From: JAXMCI01 sp046349435
GTDB lineage: Bacteria > Pseudomonadota > Alphaproteobacteria > Dongiales > Dongiaceae
Assembly: GCA_046349435.1 (NCBI GenBank)
Contig: JAXMCI010000036.1
Span: 18,146-82,145 of the forward strand
Direction: 5' to 3'
DNA length: 64,000 nt
Shown: positions 51,721 to 60,501 of the stretch, one piece after another
Layout: each line of letters opens with the position of its first letter
How positions within the stretch are numbered: position 1 is the stretch's first letter
Program-made: the position numbers and the translations under genes
The notes under the pieces: generated by a model
Told to the model about the DNA's origin: nothing
The model's database searches: none
What the model saw: the letters and a program-made list of their open reading frames with translations, nothing else

Positions 51721-51747
51721 CATCCCGGCTTTCGCCGGGGGTGACAC
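51721..51747. repeat. REP-like palindrome between convergent genes
   Basis: CCCGGCTTTCGCCGGG (51724-51739) plus flanks matches one arm of the repeat at 16285. It lies between the ends of rpoH and the cyclase gene and could act as a bidirectional transcription end. Confidence 0.7.
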
Positions 51748-51786
51748 CGTAGAAATGGCTTTCCGGCCGATCGCACGGGGTAACCG

Positions 51787-53739
51787 TCACACCAGCCGGT
51801 AGATCTCCATCGCCTCGCCGCGGCCGCGCAGCTCCTGGGTGCCGATCGGCGTGGCGGCGATCTCGGGCGGCAGCTCGGCGGCGGTGCGGGCGCTGATCAG
51901 CGCGATGACGTCGCCCTCGCCGGTGTCGAAGCGCTTGCCGAGCTGCTCCAGCCGCTGCGAGACGTTCACCGTGTCGCCGATCAGCGTGTAGTTGATGCGG
52001 CCGGGGGCGCCGATGTTGCCGGCGATCGCCGGCCCGGTATGCAGGCCGATGCGGAGCCGCACGGCATGCAGCCCCTTGTGGGCGCGCCGGGCATTGTCGG
52101 CGGCCAGCGCCTGGGCGATGGCGTGCACCGCCCGGCAGGCGCGCAGCGCGTGGTCGGGCTGGCTCTCCGGGGCGCCCCAGAAAGCCATCACCGAATCGCC
52201 GATGTACTTGTCGATGGTGCCGCCCTCGGCCTCGATGCAGGCCGCCAGCATGCCGAAGTGGCGGTTGAGGAAGTCGGCCAGCTGCGGCGCCGTCAGCCGC
52301 TCGCCGATGCTGGTGAAGCCCACGATGTCGGTGAACATCACGGTGATCTCGCGCAGCTCGGAGGTCAGGTCGCTGCGATGGCCGCGGCTCATCAGCAGGG
52401 TGACCAGCGACTTCGGCACGTAGGTCTCGAACCAGCGCAGCCCGCCGAGCATCGAGTTGTAGGCGCTGCAGGCGGCGTCGATCTCGCGGAAGCGGCTGCC
52501 CGGCAGCGGCTCGGCCTGGTGGATCTCCAGCCGCTGCACCGCGTCGGCGGCGCGCGCCAGCCGCCGGATCGGGCCGCCCAGCGCGCGGCCGAGCAGGATG
52601 GCGAGCAGGATCGCCAGCAGCAGGATGGCCAGCCCCACCGTGCCGGCGTCGCGCAGCCGGTCGAACTGCGCCTCGACATTGGCGAAGGGGGCGTAGACGC
52701 CGATGATCCAGGGCGCCCCATAGGTGTCGATCTCGCGGTAGAGGAAGACGTAGCGGCCGCCGGCGACGTCCTCCAGGCGGCCCATCACGGGGCTGTTGCC
52801 GAGCACCTGGCGGATGTCGCCGACCTCGTCGCCCCAGATCCCGGCCAGCACGGGATCGCCGACCTCGTCGATCCGCGGCAGGTGGTCGAGGCCGGGCGGG
52901 TGGGCGCTGCCGGTCTCCTGCGGCAGGGCCAGCACGTCGTAGTGGTTCAGCAGGATGAAGGGACGGCCGATCTTGGCGAGCGGGCCGCTGCCGAGGATCG
53001 CCGAGAGCTGCCGCAGCGAGACCGCCGCCAGCAGCGCGCCGCGGAAGGTGTCGTCGATGCGGATCGAGCGGCGCGCGAGCAGCTGGATGCTGCCGAGGTC
53101 GGGGATGTAGCGCGGCTCGCCCCAGTGGAAGCCGGTCTCGGTGGCCGCCCGGCGGATGTCGAGCCGGCTCTGCGGCCGTCGCAGCCAGCTCGGCGTACTC
53201 GCCGGGATCGCCGACCGTCGGCGCCGTGCCCAGCAAGCGCGCAGGTTGGGGTCCACGAAGGCGAAGCCGGTGATCTGGGGCGAGCCCAAGGCGGCGCCGA
53301 GCAGCAGGTCGCCCAGCCGCGACCCGGTGCTCGGGATGACCGCCGCGGGATCGAGCGGATCGCTCTGCTGGCTCTCGACGGGGAGCGGCACGGTGCCGGC
53401 CTCGAGCAGGGCGGCGATGGCGTCGACATGCTGGCGCACCGGCTCGAGATGGGCGGCGATGTCGCGCTCGAGGGCGGCAAGGCCGAGCTCGGCGTTGCGG
53501 CGCATCAGCTCGTAGGTGTTCTCCTGCGCCGCGCGCAGCGACAGCAGCAGCACCGCGCCCACGGCGATCGCCACCAGCCCGCCGAATCCCACGGCGAGGT
53601 AGACGGCGATCGGCAGGCGCCAGCCGCGGCCGGCCGGCCGGCCGGGCAGGGCCGGCGCGGGAGGCGTCCCGGCGTCCGCCTCGGCGACGGCCTCTCCCGC
53701 CGCCGGGGGCGCCGGCCTTCGTGCCGCCCTGGGCATCAT
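51787..53739 (-). CDS. Membrane-anchored class III adenylate/guanylate cyclase
   Basis: A 650-residue receptor cyclase. A cytoplasmic Pro/Ala-rich start is followed by TM1 (about 41-68, LPIAVYLAVGFGGLVAIAVG), a periplasmic Cache-like sensor, TM2 (GLAILLLAILLAILLGRALG), a HAMP-like linker and the catalytic domain. Both metal-binding Asp motifs are present (FTDIVGF and GDSVMAF), with transition-state residues in GDTVNVSQRLE. Product cAMP or cGMP cannot be decided. In about 53175-53240 the frame gives an Arg/Trp-rich stretch, while another frame gives a sensible sequence (LGTAPTVGDPGEYAELAATA), so a pair of compensating indels is likely. The start overlaps the nuclease stop (ATGA). Confidence 0.88.
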   Translation of the reverse strand: MMPRAARRPAPPAAGEAVAEADAGTPPAPALPGRPAGRGWRLPIAVYLAVGFGGLVAIAVGAVLLLSLRAAQENTYELMRRNAELGLAALERDIAAHLEPVRQHVDAIAALLEAGTVPLPVESQQSDPLDPAAVIPSTGSRLGDLLLGAALGSPQITGFAFVDPNLRACWARRRRSAIPASTPSWLRRPQSRLDIRRAATETGFHWGEPRYIPDLGSIQLLARRSIRIDDTFRGALLAAVSLRQLSAILGSGPLAKIGRPFILLNHYDVLALPQETGSAHPPGLDHLPRIDEVGDPVLAGIWGDEVGDIRQVLGNSPVMGRLEDVAGGRYVFLYREIDTYGAPWIIGVYAPFANVEAQFDRLRDAGTVGLAILLLAILLAILLGRALGGPIRRLARAADAVQRLEIHQAEPLPGSRFREIDAACSAYNSMLGGLRWFETYVPKSLVTLLMSRGHRSDLTSELREITVMFTDIVGFTSIGERLTAPQLADFLNRHFGMLAACIEAEGGTIDKYIGDSVMAFWGAPESQPDHALRACRAVHAIAQALAADNARRAHKGLHAVRLRIGLHTGPAIAGNIGAPGRINYTLIGDTVNVSQRLEQLGKRFDTGEGDVIALISARTAAELPPEIAATPIGTQELRGRGEAMEIYRLV

Positions 53740-54557
53740 GGCGGCAGCAGCTCGATCTGCTCGGGGTGGGTGATCTCGATCAGCGGGCCGCGCGACAGCC
53801 TGAGCCAGCCGCGCACCCGCACCCGCCGCCCGGCCAGCGCCGCCGGGTCCAGGCCGACGGACTCGCAGAGCCGGCGGGCGCGGCCGTCGAGCGACAGCGA
53901 CAGGTCGCTGCGCCAGTCGGCGCCGAAATCGACGTAGGTCCGCCCGCCGCGCACGCCGACCCCGACGACGCGGCCCTCGACCAGCTGGAAGGAATCGACG
54001 GCGTCCGCCGCCTGGCGCGGCGCCAGCACGCGCCAGGCCGGCAGCGCCCAGCCGCCGCGCCCGGCGGCCCGCGCCTCCGCCTCGATCGCCAGCATCTGCG
54101 GCACCAGCGCGCGGCTGTCGGGAAAGCTGTGGACGCGGGCCAGCCCGCGCCGCAGCAGCTCGCCCTGCAGCCAGAGCCCGTCGCCGGTGGTGAGCTGCGC
54201 CAGCACGCGGCCGTAGCGGTCGCGCGGATGCGCGCCCGTCGCCAGCGTCACGCGCTTGCCGAGCGCCAGCGCCGCCAGGGCCTCGCGGGCCGCCGCCGCG
54301 GGGGTGCCCTGCGGCGCGGCGCCGTCCGCCGTCTCGGGCGGCGGCTCCGGCGCGTCGATCGCGGCGAGCCGCACGCGGCGGCCGTCGGCCAGCGTCAGGC
54401 TGTCGCCGTCCTCGACGCTGACGACGGTCCCGCCCGCCGCCTCCGGCCCGGCCGCCGGCGCCCCGGCATCCGCCGTGGCGGCCGGGCTCGCAACGCTCGG
54501 ACCGCCGAGCAGGAGCAGCAGCAGGACCGGCAGCGACGGCGAGGGTGGGCGGCGCAT
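53736..54557 (-). CDS. Secreted thermonuclease-like (SNase) protein
   Basis: A 273-residue protein with a Sec signal (LPVLLLLLLGGPSVASPA) and an SNase/OB-fold domain. Hallmarks are VEDGDSLTLADGRRVRLA, IDAPEPP and YGRVLAQL, with the catalytic Arg-Asp-Arg pattern retained. A C-terminal OB-like extension (from about 195; GVRGGRTYVDFGADW) is common in alphaproteobacterial members. It probably acts in the periplasm or outside the cell on nucleic acids. It is translationally coupled to the cyclase gene by a four-base overlap. Confidence 0.9.
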   Translation of the reverse strand: MRRPPSPSLPVLLLLLLGGPSVASPAATADAGAPAAGPEAAGGTVVSVEDGDSLTLADGRRVRLAAIDAPEPPPETADGAAPQGTPAAAAREALAALALGKRVTLATGAHPRDRYGRVLAQLTTGDGLWLQGELLRRGLARVHSFPDSRALVPQMLAIEAEARAAGRGGWALPAWRVLAPRQAADAVDSFQLVEGRVVGVGVRGGRTYVDFGADWRSDLSLSLDGRARRLCESVGLDPAALAGRRVRVRGWLRLSRGPLIEITHPEQIELLPP

Positions 54558-54634
54558 GAAGGCTAGTATATAGGGGGGCGGGCGGCCGGTCAGCGACGGC
54601 CGAGCCTGGGGACGCGGTCGGCAAAGGAGCGGTG

Positions 54635-55585
54635 ATGGCGCGCGGCGAGCTCTATCCGGAGATCGAGCCCTATGAGCGGGGCGAGCTCAGGCTCGACGAC
54701 CGCCATGTCATGTACTGGGAGCAGTGCGGCAACCCGGCCGGGGTGCCGGCGCTGCTGCTGCATGGCGGCCCGGGCACCGGCTGCAGCCCGGCGCAGCGCC
54801 GCTTCTTCGATCCCGCCCACTATCGCGCGGTGCTGTTCGACCAGCGCGGCGCCGGCCGCTCGCGGCCGGTCGGCGAGACGATCGACAACACCACCCAGCT
54901 GCTGGTCGCCGACATCGAGCGGCTGCGCCGCCAGCTCGGCATCGAGCGCTGGATCGTCTTCGGCGGCTCCTGGGGCAGCACCCTGGCGCTTGCCTATGCC
55001 GAGGCCCATCCGGAGCGCTGCCGCGCCCTGGTGCTGCGCGGCATCTTCCTCGGCCGCGCCGCGGAGGTCGACTGGTTCCTCCACGGCATGCGCAACTTCG
55101 CGCCCGAGTCGTTCAAGCGCTTCAGCGAGTACCTGCCGCCGCAGGAGCGCGGCGACCTGCTCGGCAGCTATCATCGCCGGCTGATGGACCCGGATCCCGC
55201 GATCCACCTGCCGGCGGCGCAGCAGTGGAGCGTCTTCGAGGGCAGCTGCTGCACGCTGCTGCCGAGCCCCGAGACGGTGCGCGCCTTCGAGGAGCCGTCC
55301 TTCGCCATCGGCCTCGCCCGGCTCGAGGCGCACTACTTCGCCAACCGGCTGTTCCTCGCCGAGGGCCAGCTGCTCGCCGAATCGCACCGCATCGCCGCGA
55401 TCCCCGGCGTCATCATCCAGGGCCGCTACGACCTCGTCTGCCCGCCGGTGAGCGCGCTCGACCTCGCCGCCGCCTGGCCGCGCGGCCGGCTCACCATCGT
55501 GCCCGATGCCGGCCACTCGGCGATGGAGCCCGGCATCCGCGCCGAGCTGGTCGGCGCGCTGGAGCAGCTCAAGTCGCTGGGCTGA
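54635..55585 (+). CDS. pip: Proline iminopeptidase
   Basis: A 316-residue alpha/beta hydrolase of peptidase family S33. It has the oxyanion motif LLHGGPGTG, nucleophile elbow GGSWGSTLAL, acid Asp in GRYDLVCPP and catalytic His in PDAGHSAMEP. The beginning DRHVMYWEQCGNP and the cap-domain length fit proline iminopeptidases, which release N-terminal proline from peptides. AAAGGAG precedes the ATG; a GTG three bases earlier is possible. The end overlaps the convergent glgX gene by 17 bases. Confidence 0.93.
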   Translation: MARGELYPEIEPYERGELRLDDRHVMYWEQCGNPAGVPALLLHGGPGTGCSPAQRRFFDPAHYRAVLFDQRGAGRSRPVGETIDNTTQLLVADIERLRRQLGIERWIVFGGSWGSTLALAYAEAHPERCRALVLRGIFLGRAAEVDWFLHGMRNFAPESFKRFSEYLPPQERGDLLGSYHRRLMDPDPAIHLPAAQQWSVFEGSCCTLLPSPETVRAFEEPSFAIGLARLEAHYFANRLFLAEGQLLAESHRIAAIPGVIIQGRYDLVCPPVSALDLAAAWPRGRLTIVPDAGHSAMEPGIRAELVGALEQLKSLG

Positions 55586-57878
55586 GCGCCGCGTCGGCCG
55601 CCGGGCCATCGGCTGCCGGCCCGTCGGTGGCGAGGTCGGGCAGCGCCCCGGGCAGGGTGGCGGCGGTGACGATGCCGGCCGCCGCGGTGAGCGCCGCGGC
55701 CTGCTCTTCGGGCGGCGGCGCCGGCTGAGCCTCGCCCGGCTCCATCAGCAGCAGCAGCAGCGACCGCCCCGTCACCTCGTATTCGTGGCCGACCGCGAAG
55801 GCCGGCTGGCCGGCCAGCGCCGGCTGGTTGGTGTCGACCAGCAGCGCCCAGCGCGCCGCGCCCGGAGTCGCGGGCAGGGTGAAGCGCACCACGTCGTGAT
55901 AGGCGTTCAGCACCAGCAGCAGCACGTCGGCCTGCGGCGTCCGCAGCCGGCCGTTCTGGACGCGTCCATCGAGCACCGCCCCCAGGCAGCGCGCGGCGCC
56001 GTCCTGCCACTGCTCCGGGGTCGGCTCGATCCCGGCCGGGGTCAGCCAGGCGATGTCCCTGGCGCCGAGCCCGTCCTCCGCCTCGCCGGTCGGGAAGCGG
56101 CTGCGCCGCAGCACCGGGAAGCGGCGGCGCAGCGCGATCAGCTTGCGGGTGAACGCGGTCAGCGCCCGGCCGCCGTCGTCGATCGCCGCCCAGTCGATCC
56201 AGGACAGCTCGTTGTCCTGGCAATAGGCGTTGTTGTTGCCGCGCTGGCTGCGCCCGAGCTCGTCGCCGGCCTGCAGCAGCGGCGTGCCCTGCGAGAAGAG
56301 CAGGGTGGCCAGCAGGTTGCGCTTCTGGCGCTCGCGCAGCGCGCGCACCGCCGGGTCGTCGGTCGGCCCCTCGGCCCCGTGGTTCCAGCTGTGGTTGCTG
56401 GCGTGGCCGTCGCGGTTCTCCTCGCCGTTGGCCTCGTTGTGCTTGTCGTCGTAGGCGACCAGGTCGGCCAGGGTGAAGCCGTCGTGGGCGGTGACGAAGT
56501 TGACGCTGGCCCAGGCCTTGCGGCCGCGCCGGCCGAACACGTCGGCCGAGCCTGACATCCGGGTGGCGACCTCGGCCAGCTTGCCCTCGTCGCCGCGCCA
56601 GTAGGCGCGCACCGTGTCGCGGAAGCGGTCGTTCCACTCGGCCCAGCCCGGCGGGAAGCCGCCGACGCGATAGCCGCCGGGGCCGACGTCCCACGGCTCG
56701 GCGATCAGCTTGACGCGGGCCAGGACCGGATCCTGGCGGACGCTGTCGAGGAAGCCGCCGCTCTCGTTGAAGCCGTAGGGCTCGCGTCCCAGGATGGTGG
56801 CGAGGTCGAAGCGGAAGCCGTCGACATGCATCTCGTTGACCCAGTAGCGCAGGCTGTCGGTGACCAGCTGCACCACCCGGCCGTGCGTCAGGTCGAAGGT
56901 GTTCCCGGTGCCGGTGTCGTTGATGTAGAAGCGCGGATTGTCGGGCAGCAGCTTGTAGTAGGTGGCGTTGTCGATGCCGCGGAAGCTCAGCGTTGGGCCG
57001 CGCTCGTTGCCCTCGGCGGTGTGGTTGTAGACGACGTCGAGGATGACCTCGAGCCCGGCATCGTGCAGCCGGGCGACCATCTCCTTGAACTCCTCGGTGC
57101 GGCCGCTGGCGGCGTAGCGCGGATCGGGCGCGAAGAAGGCGATGGTGTTGTAGCCCCAGTAGTTGCGCAGGCCCTTGTCGAGCAGGTAGCGGTCGTCGAC
57201 GAAGGCGTGCACCGGCATCAGCTCGACCGAGGTGACGCCGAGGCTGCGGATGTAGTCGACCACGGCGCGCTGGCCGAGCCCGGCATAGGTGCCGCGCAGC
57301 GCCTCGGGCACGGCGGGATGCAGCCGCGTCATGCCTTTGACATGCGCCTCGTAGAAGATGGTGTGCTCCCACGGCACCGCCGTCGGGCGCTCGCGGCCCC
57401 AGGTGAAGGCGGGGTCGATGACCCGGCATTTCGGCATGAAGCCGGCGCTGTCGCGGCGGTCGAAGGAGAGGTCCTCGCGCGGCGACCCCAGCCGGTAGCC
57501 GAACAGCGTGTCCGACCAGGTGAGCTTGCCGACCAGCGCCTTGGCGTAGGGGTCGAGCACCAGCTTGTGCGGGTTGAAGCGGTGGCCGGCGGCAGGCTCG
57601 TAGGGCCCGTGCACGCGATAGCCGTAGACGGTGCCGGGCCGGGCGTCGGCGAGATAGCCGTGCCAGATCTCGTCGGTGTATTCCGGCAGCTCGATGCGGC
57701 TCACCTCGCGCCGCCCGTCGGGCGTGAAGAGGCAGAGCTCGACCTTGGTCGCGTTCGCCGAGAACAGCGCGAAGTTGACCCCGAGCCCGTCCCAGCTGGC
57801 GCCGAGCGGGAAGGGCAGGCCCGGCTCGATCAGGCTGTCGGGTCGGACATGCGGGGCGGGCGGCGGACGGTCGAGCAT
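55569..57878 (-). CDS. glgX: Glycogen debranching enzyme GlgX
   Basis: A 769-residue GH13 enzyme. It has an N-terminal CBM48-like domain (PLGASWDGLGVNFALFSANA), a catalytic barrel with nucleophile Asp in VDGFRFDLATIL, acid/base Glu in LIAEPWD and the third Asp in FVTAHDGFTL, and a C-terminal beta domain. The length and motif set match isoamylase-type debranching enzymes that cut alpha-1,6 branches of limit dextrins. The start is placed at 57878. No other glycogen genes lie in the window. Confidence 0.94.
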   Translation of the reverse strand: MLDRPPPAPHVRPDSLIEPGLPFPLGASWDGLGVNFALFSANATKVELCLFTPDGRREVSRIELPEYTDEIWHGYLADARPGTVYGYRVHGPYEPAAGHRFNPHKLVLDPYAKALVGKLTWSDTLFGYRLGSPREDLSFDRRDSAGFMPKCRVIDPAFTWGRERPTAVPWEHTIFYEAHVKGMTRLHPAVPEALRGTYAGLGQRAVVDYIRSLGVTSVELMPVHAFVDDRYLLDKGLRNYWGYNTIAFFAPDPRYAASGRTEEFKEMVARLHDAGLEVILDVVYNHTAEGNERGPTLSFRGIDNATYYKLLPDNPRFYINDTGTGNTFDLTHGRVVQLVTDSLRYWVNEMHVDGFRFDLATILGREPYGFNESGGFLDSVRQDPVLARVKLIAEPWDVGPGGYRVGGFPPGWAEWNDRFRDTVRAYWRGDEGKLAEVATRMSGSADVFGRRGRKAWASVNFVTAHDGFTLADLVAYDDKHNEANGEENRDGHASNHSWNHGAEGPTDDPAVRALRERQKRNLLATLLFSQGTPLLQAGDELGRSQRGNNNAYCQDNELSWIDWAAIDDGGRALTAFTRKLIALRRRFPVLRRSRFPTGEAEDGLGARDIAWLTPAGIEPTPEQWQDGAARCLGAVLDGRVQNGRLRTPQADVLLLVLNAYHDVVRFTLPATPGAARWALLVDTNQPALAGQPAFAVGHEYEVTGRSLLLLLMEPGEAQPAPPPEEQAAALTAAAGIVTAATLPGALPDLATDGPAADGPAADAALSPAT

Positions 57879-58063
57879 GGGCGGGTCCGGGATCGGGGAG
57901 GCAGGCAGCGGGGCGGGCGCGCCCGGGCCGGGGTGGCTCGGGCGATGCTGTTGCAACCGGAGCCGCGAAGGTTCGTTCCTTGCCACAGCGCCGGCCGGAA
58001 CAATGAAGTGGGCGCGACATTGGGCGGTCCGACGGGGTGGACCCGGCGAAGGAGGATCCGCCA

Positions 58064-58576
58064 ATGCTTGCATCCAGAAGGAGCCCGGCCGGCAGATTGC
58101 TGGCGATCGGCGCCTTTGCGCTGGCGCTGTCGGCGCCGCTGGCCGCGCCGTCGCCGGCGCGCGCGGCGCCCAACGCCGAGCTCACCTGCCTCGCCCAGAC
58201 GATCTACTTCGAGGCACGCGGCTCCAGCGACAAGGAGAAGATCGCGGTCGGCCACGTCGTGCTCAACCGCAGCCGCGACCCCGACTTCCCGGGCAGCATC
58301 TGCGGCGTCGTGCACCAGAAGGGGAATGGCGGCTGCCAGTTCTCCTGGGCGTGCGACGGGCGCAGCGACCAGCCGCGCGACAAGGACGCCTGGGAGGAGA
58401 GCCTCGGCGTCGCCCGCCAGGTGCTCTACGGCCGGGTCGCCGATCCGACCCGGGGCGCGCTCTGGTTCCATCACCGCAAGGTGCGGCCGGACTGGAAGGA
58501 CGACTACAAGCGCACCGCCACCATCGGCGAATCGATCTTCTACGCCCGCGTCCGGCAGACCGCCTCCACGCGGTAG
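58064..58576 (+). CDS. Exported SleB/Hydrolase_2-family cell-wall hydrolase
   Basis: A 170-residue protein with a Sec signal (LLAIGAFALALSAPLAAPSP, cleavage near the ARA at residue 35). The SleB-type domain follows: CLAQTIYFEARGSSDKEKIA with the catalytic Glu in YFEARG, then HVVLNRSRDPDFP and WFHHRKVRPDWK. It should cleave peptidoglycan glycan strands. The start at 58064 is preceded by AAGGAGG; an upstream in-frame ATG at 58037 overlaps the ribosome-binding site. Confidence 0.92.
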   Translation: MLASRRSPAGRLLAIGAFALALSAPLAAPSPARAAPNAELTCLAQTIYFEARGSSDKEKIAVGHVVLNRSRDPDFPGSICGVVHQKGNGGCQFSWACDGRSDQPRDKDAWEESLGVARQVLYGRVADPTRGALWFHHRKVRPDWKDDYKRTATIGESIFYARVRQTASTR

Positions 58577-58600
58577 CGGCCGGGCGGGCCGGCGGCTGCC

Positions 58601-60073
58601 TCATGCGCCCGCCGGATTGGGATCGCGCCAGGTCCGCTCGAACGGCAGCCGCCAGGCATGCGGCGCGATCAGCTGATGCACCGATTTCGGCCCCCAGGAG
58701 CCCGGCTCGTAGAGGCGTACCGGCGGCGGCGCCTCGAGCAGCGGGATCGATACCTCCCACAGTCGCTCGATCCCGTGGGCGCTGGTGAACAGCGTGCGGT
58801 CGCCGCGCATGGCGTCGAGGATCAGCCGCTCGTAGGCCTCGAGCACGTCGCCGACGAGGCCGGTGTCGTGCATGGCGAACTGCAGGCTCTGCTTGTCGAG
58901 CCGCATGCCGGGGCCGGGCCGCTTGCCGTAGAAGGACAGCGACATCTTCGCGGCGTCCGCGAGGTCGAAGGTGAGGTGGTCGGGGCCCTGGGCGCCGACC
59001 CCCGAGCCCGCCGGGAACATGCTCTTGGGCGGCTCGCGGAACGCGATCGAGATGATCCTCTGGCCTTCGGCCAGCCGCTTGCCGGTGCGCAGGAAGAAGG
59101 GCACGCCGGCCCAGCGCCAGTTGTCGATCTCGCATCTCAGCGCGATGAAGGTCTCGGCGTCGGACTCGGGGTCGACGCCCGCCTCGCTGCGGTAGCCGGT
59201 GTACTGACCGCGCACGACCTGGGTCGGCTCGATCGGCAGCATGCTGCGGAAGACCTTGTTCTTCTCCTCGCTGATCGGGGTCGGCTCCAGCGCAGTCGGC
59301 GGCTCCATGGCGACGAAGGCGAGGATCTGGAACAGGTGAGTCACCACCATGTCGCGATAGGCGCCGGTCTGCTCGTAGAAGGCGGCGCGCTTGCCCACGC
59401 CCAGCGTCTCCGGCACGTCGATCTGCACGTGGTTGATGAAGTTGCGGTTCCAGATCGGCTCGAACAGCCCATTGGCGAAGCGGAAGGCCAGGATGTTCTG
59501 CGCCGGTTCCTTGCCGAGGAAGTGGTCGATGCGGAAGATCTGCTCCTCGGCGAAGACCTCGTGCAGCCTGGCGTTGAGCGACACCGCGCTGTCGAGGTCG
59601 GTGCCGAACGGCTTCTCCATGATGATGCGGGAGCGCTCGACCAGCCCGGCCTCGGCGAGGAGCCGCACGGCGGAGAGCGCCGCGCTCGGCGGCACGCTGA
59701 GATAGTGGACGCGGCGGCTCTCGCCTTCCAGGCTGCGCTCGGCCCGGTCAACCGCCTCGCGCAGCGGCGCCGGGCCGGCGGCCAGCGGCACGTAGTCGAG
59801 CGCGGCCGCGAATGCCGCCCAGTCCGCCTCCTTCACCGGCCGCTTGGCGAATTGGTCGAGCGCGCCGCGGGCGATGGCGCGGAAGGCGTCGGGATCGATC
59901 TCGTCGAGCGACAGGCCGATGATCCGGCAGCCCGGGATGAAGCCGGCGCTGGCGAGGTGGAACAGGCCGGGGATCAGCTTGCGGCGCGACAGGTCGCCGG
60001 TGGCGCCGACCAGCACCAGGACCTGCGGATATCTCGGGCCCACCCGGGCCGGAAGCCTGCTCAACGCACCCAT
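58601..60073 (-). CDS. zwf: Glucose-6-phosphate 1-dehydrogenase
   Basis: A 490-residue enzyme. The NADP-binding motif is VGATGDLSRRKLIPGLFHL, the active-site signature is RIDHFLGKEP, and the substrate-binding region includes IIMEKPFGTDL. The length is standard. It catalyses the first step of the pentose phosphate or Entner-Doudoroff routes. It stands alone on the minus strand, convergent with the SleB-type gene, with a 428-base gap upstream. Confidence 0.96.
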   Translation of the reverse strand: MGALSRLPARVGPRYPQVLVLVGATGDLSRRKLIPGLFHLASAGFIPGCRIIGLSLDEIDPDAFRAIARGALDQFAKRPVKEADWAAFAAALDYVPLAAGPAPLREAVDRAERSLEGESRRVHYLSVPPSAALSAVRLLAEAGLVERSRIIMEKPFGTDLDSAVSLNARLHEVFAEEQIFRIDHFLGKEPAQNILAFRFANGLFEPIWNRNFINHVQIDVPETLGVGKRAAFYEQTGAYRDMVVTHLFQILAFVAMEPPTALEPTPISEEKNKVFRSMLPIEPTQVVRGQYTGYRSEAGVDPESDAETFIALRCEIDNWRWAGVPFFLRTGKRLAEGQRIISIAFREPPKSMFPAGSGVGAQGPDHLTFDLADAAKMSLSFYGKRPGPGMRLDKQSLQFAMHDTGLVGDVLEAYERLILDAMRGDRTLFTSAHGIERLWEVSIPLLEAPPPVRLYEPGSWGPKSVHQLIAPHAWRLPFERTWRDPNPAGA

Positions 60074-60501
60074 CCCCCGAAGCGATGCCGTGCGGACGAG
60101 CCTACCCACCGGCTTTGACGGGCTTGTGACAGCGTGCGTCTTCCGCGACCGGCCCGCGCCGCTGCCCGCTCGGCCTCCAGCCCGGCGATCCGCGCCTGCA
60201 GCCAGCCGCGGGCGGCCGCCTTGTCTCCGCGGCCAGGAGCCGCGGGACATGCTTCCGGCAGAGCCGCCGCGACCGTGGCGGCGGATCACGTGCGTTGCTA
60301 TCGTGCGCGCCGGCGTCCGCCAGGCTCGGCAGGGCGGGGCAACGGCTTCGCAACTGCGGTTCCGGGTGCTCGAGCCATGCCGGGTGGCGCCATCGGTCGG
60401 GCGATGGGGGCCGCACGCGCGAGCGGACGCGGAGGCGCGCGGGGCGTTCCGTCGCAGCGCGTCCGTTCGTTCGCGGGTCTCCGCGGGCACTCCCGAGAGG
60501 C
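60074..60501. other. Intergenic region between zwf and the GT61 gene
   Basis: This 428-base divergent gap probably holds both promoters. Some frames are open here but have Arg/Ala/Pro-rich shadow composition. One minus-strand stretch near 60110-60220 translates as a helical-looking fragment (GWLQARIAGLEAERAAARAG), but no start or family supports it. No repeat or RNA element was recognised. Confidence 0.5.
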
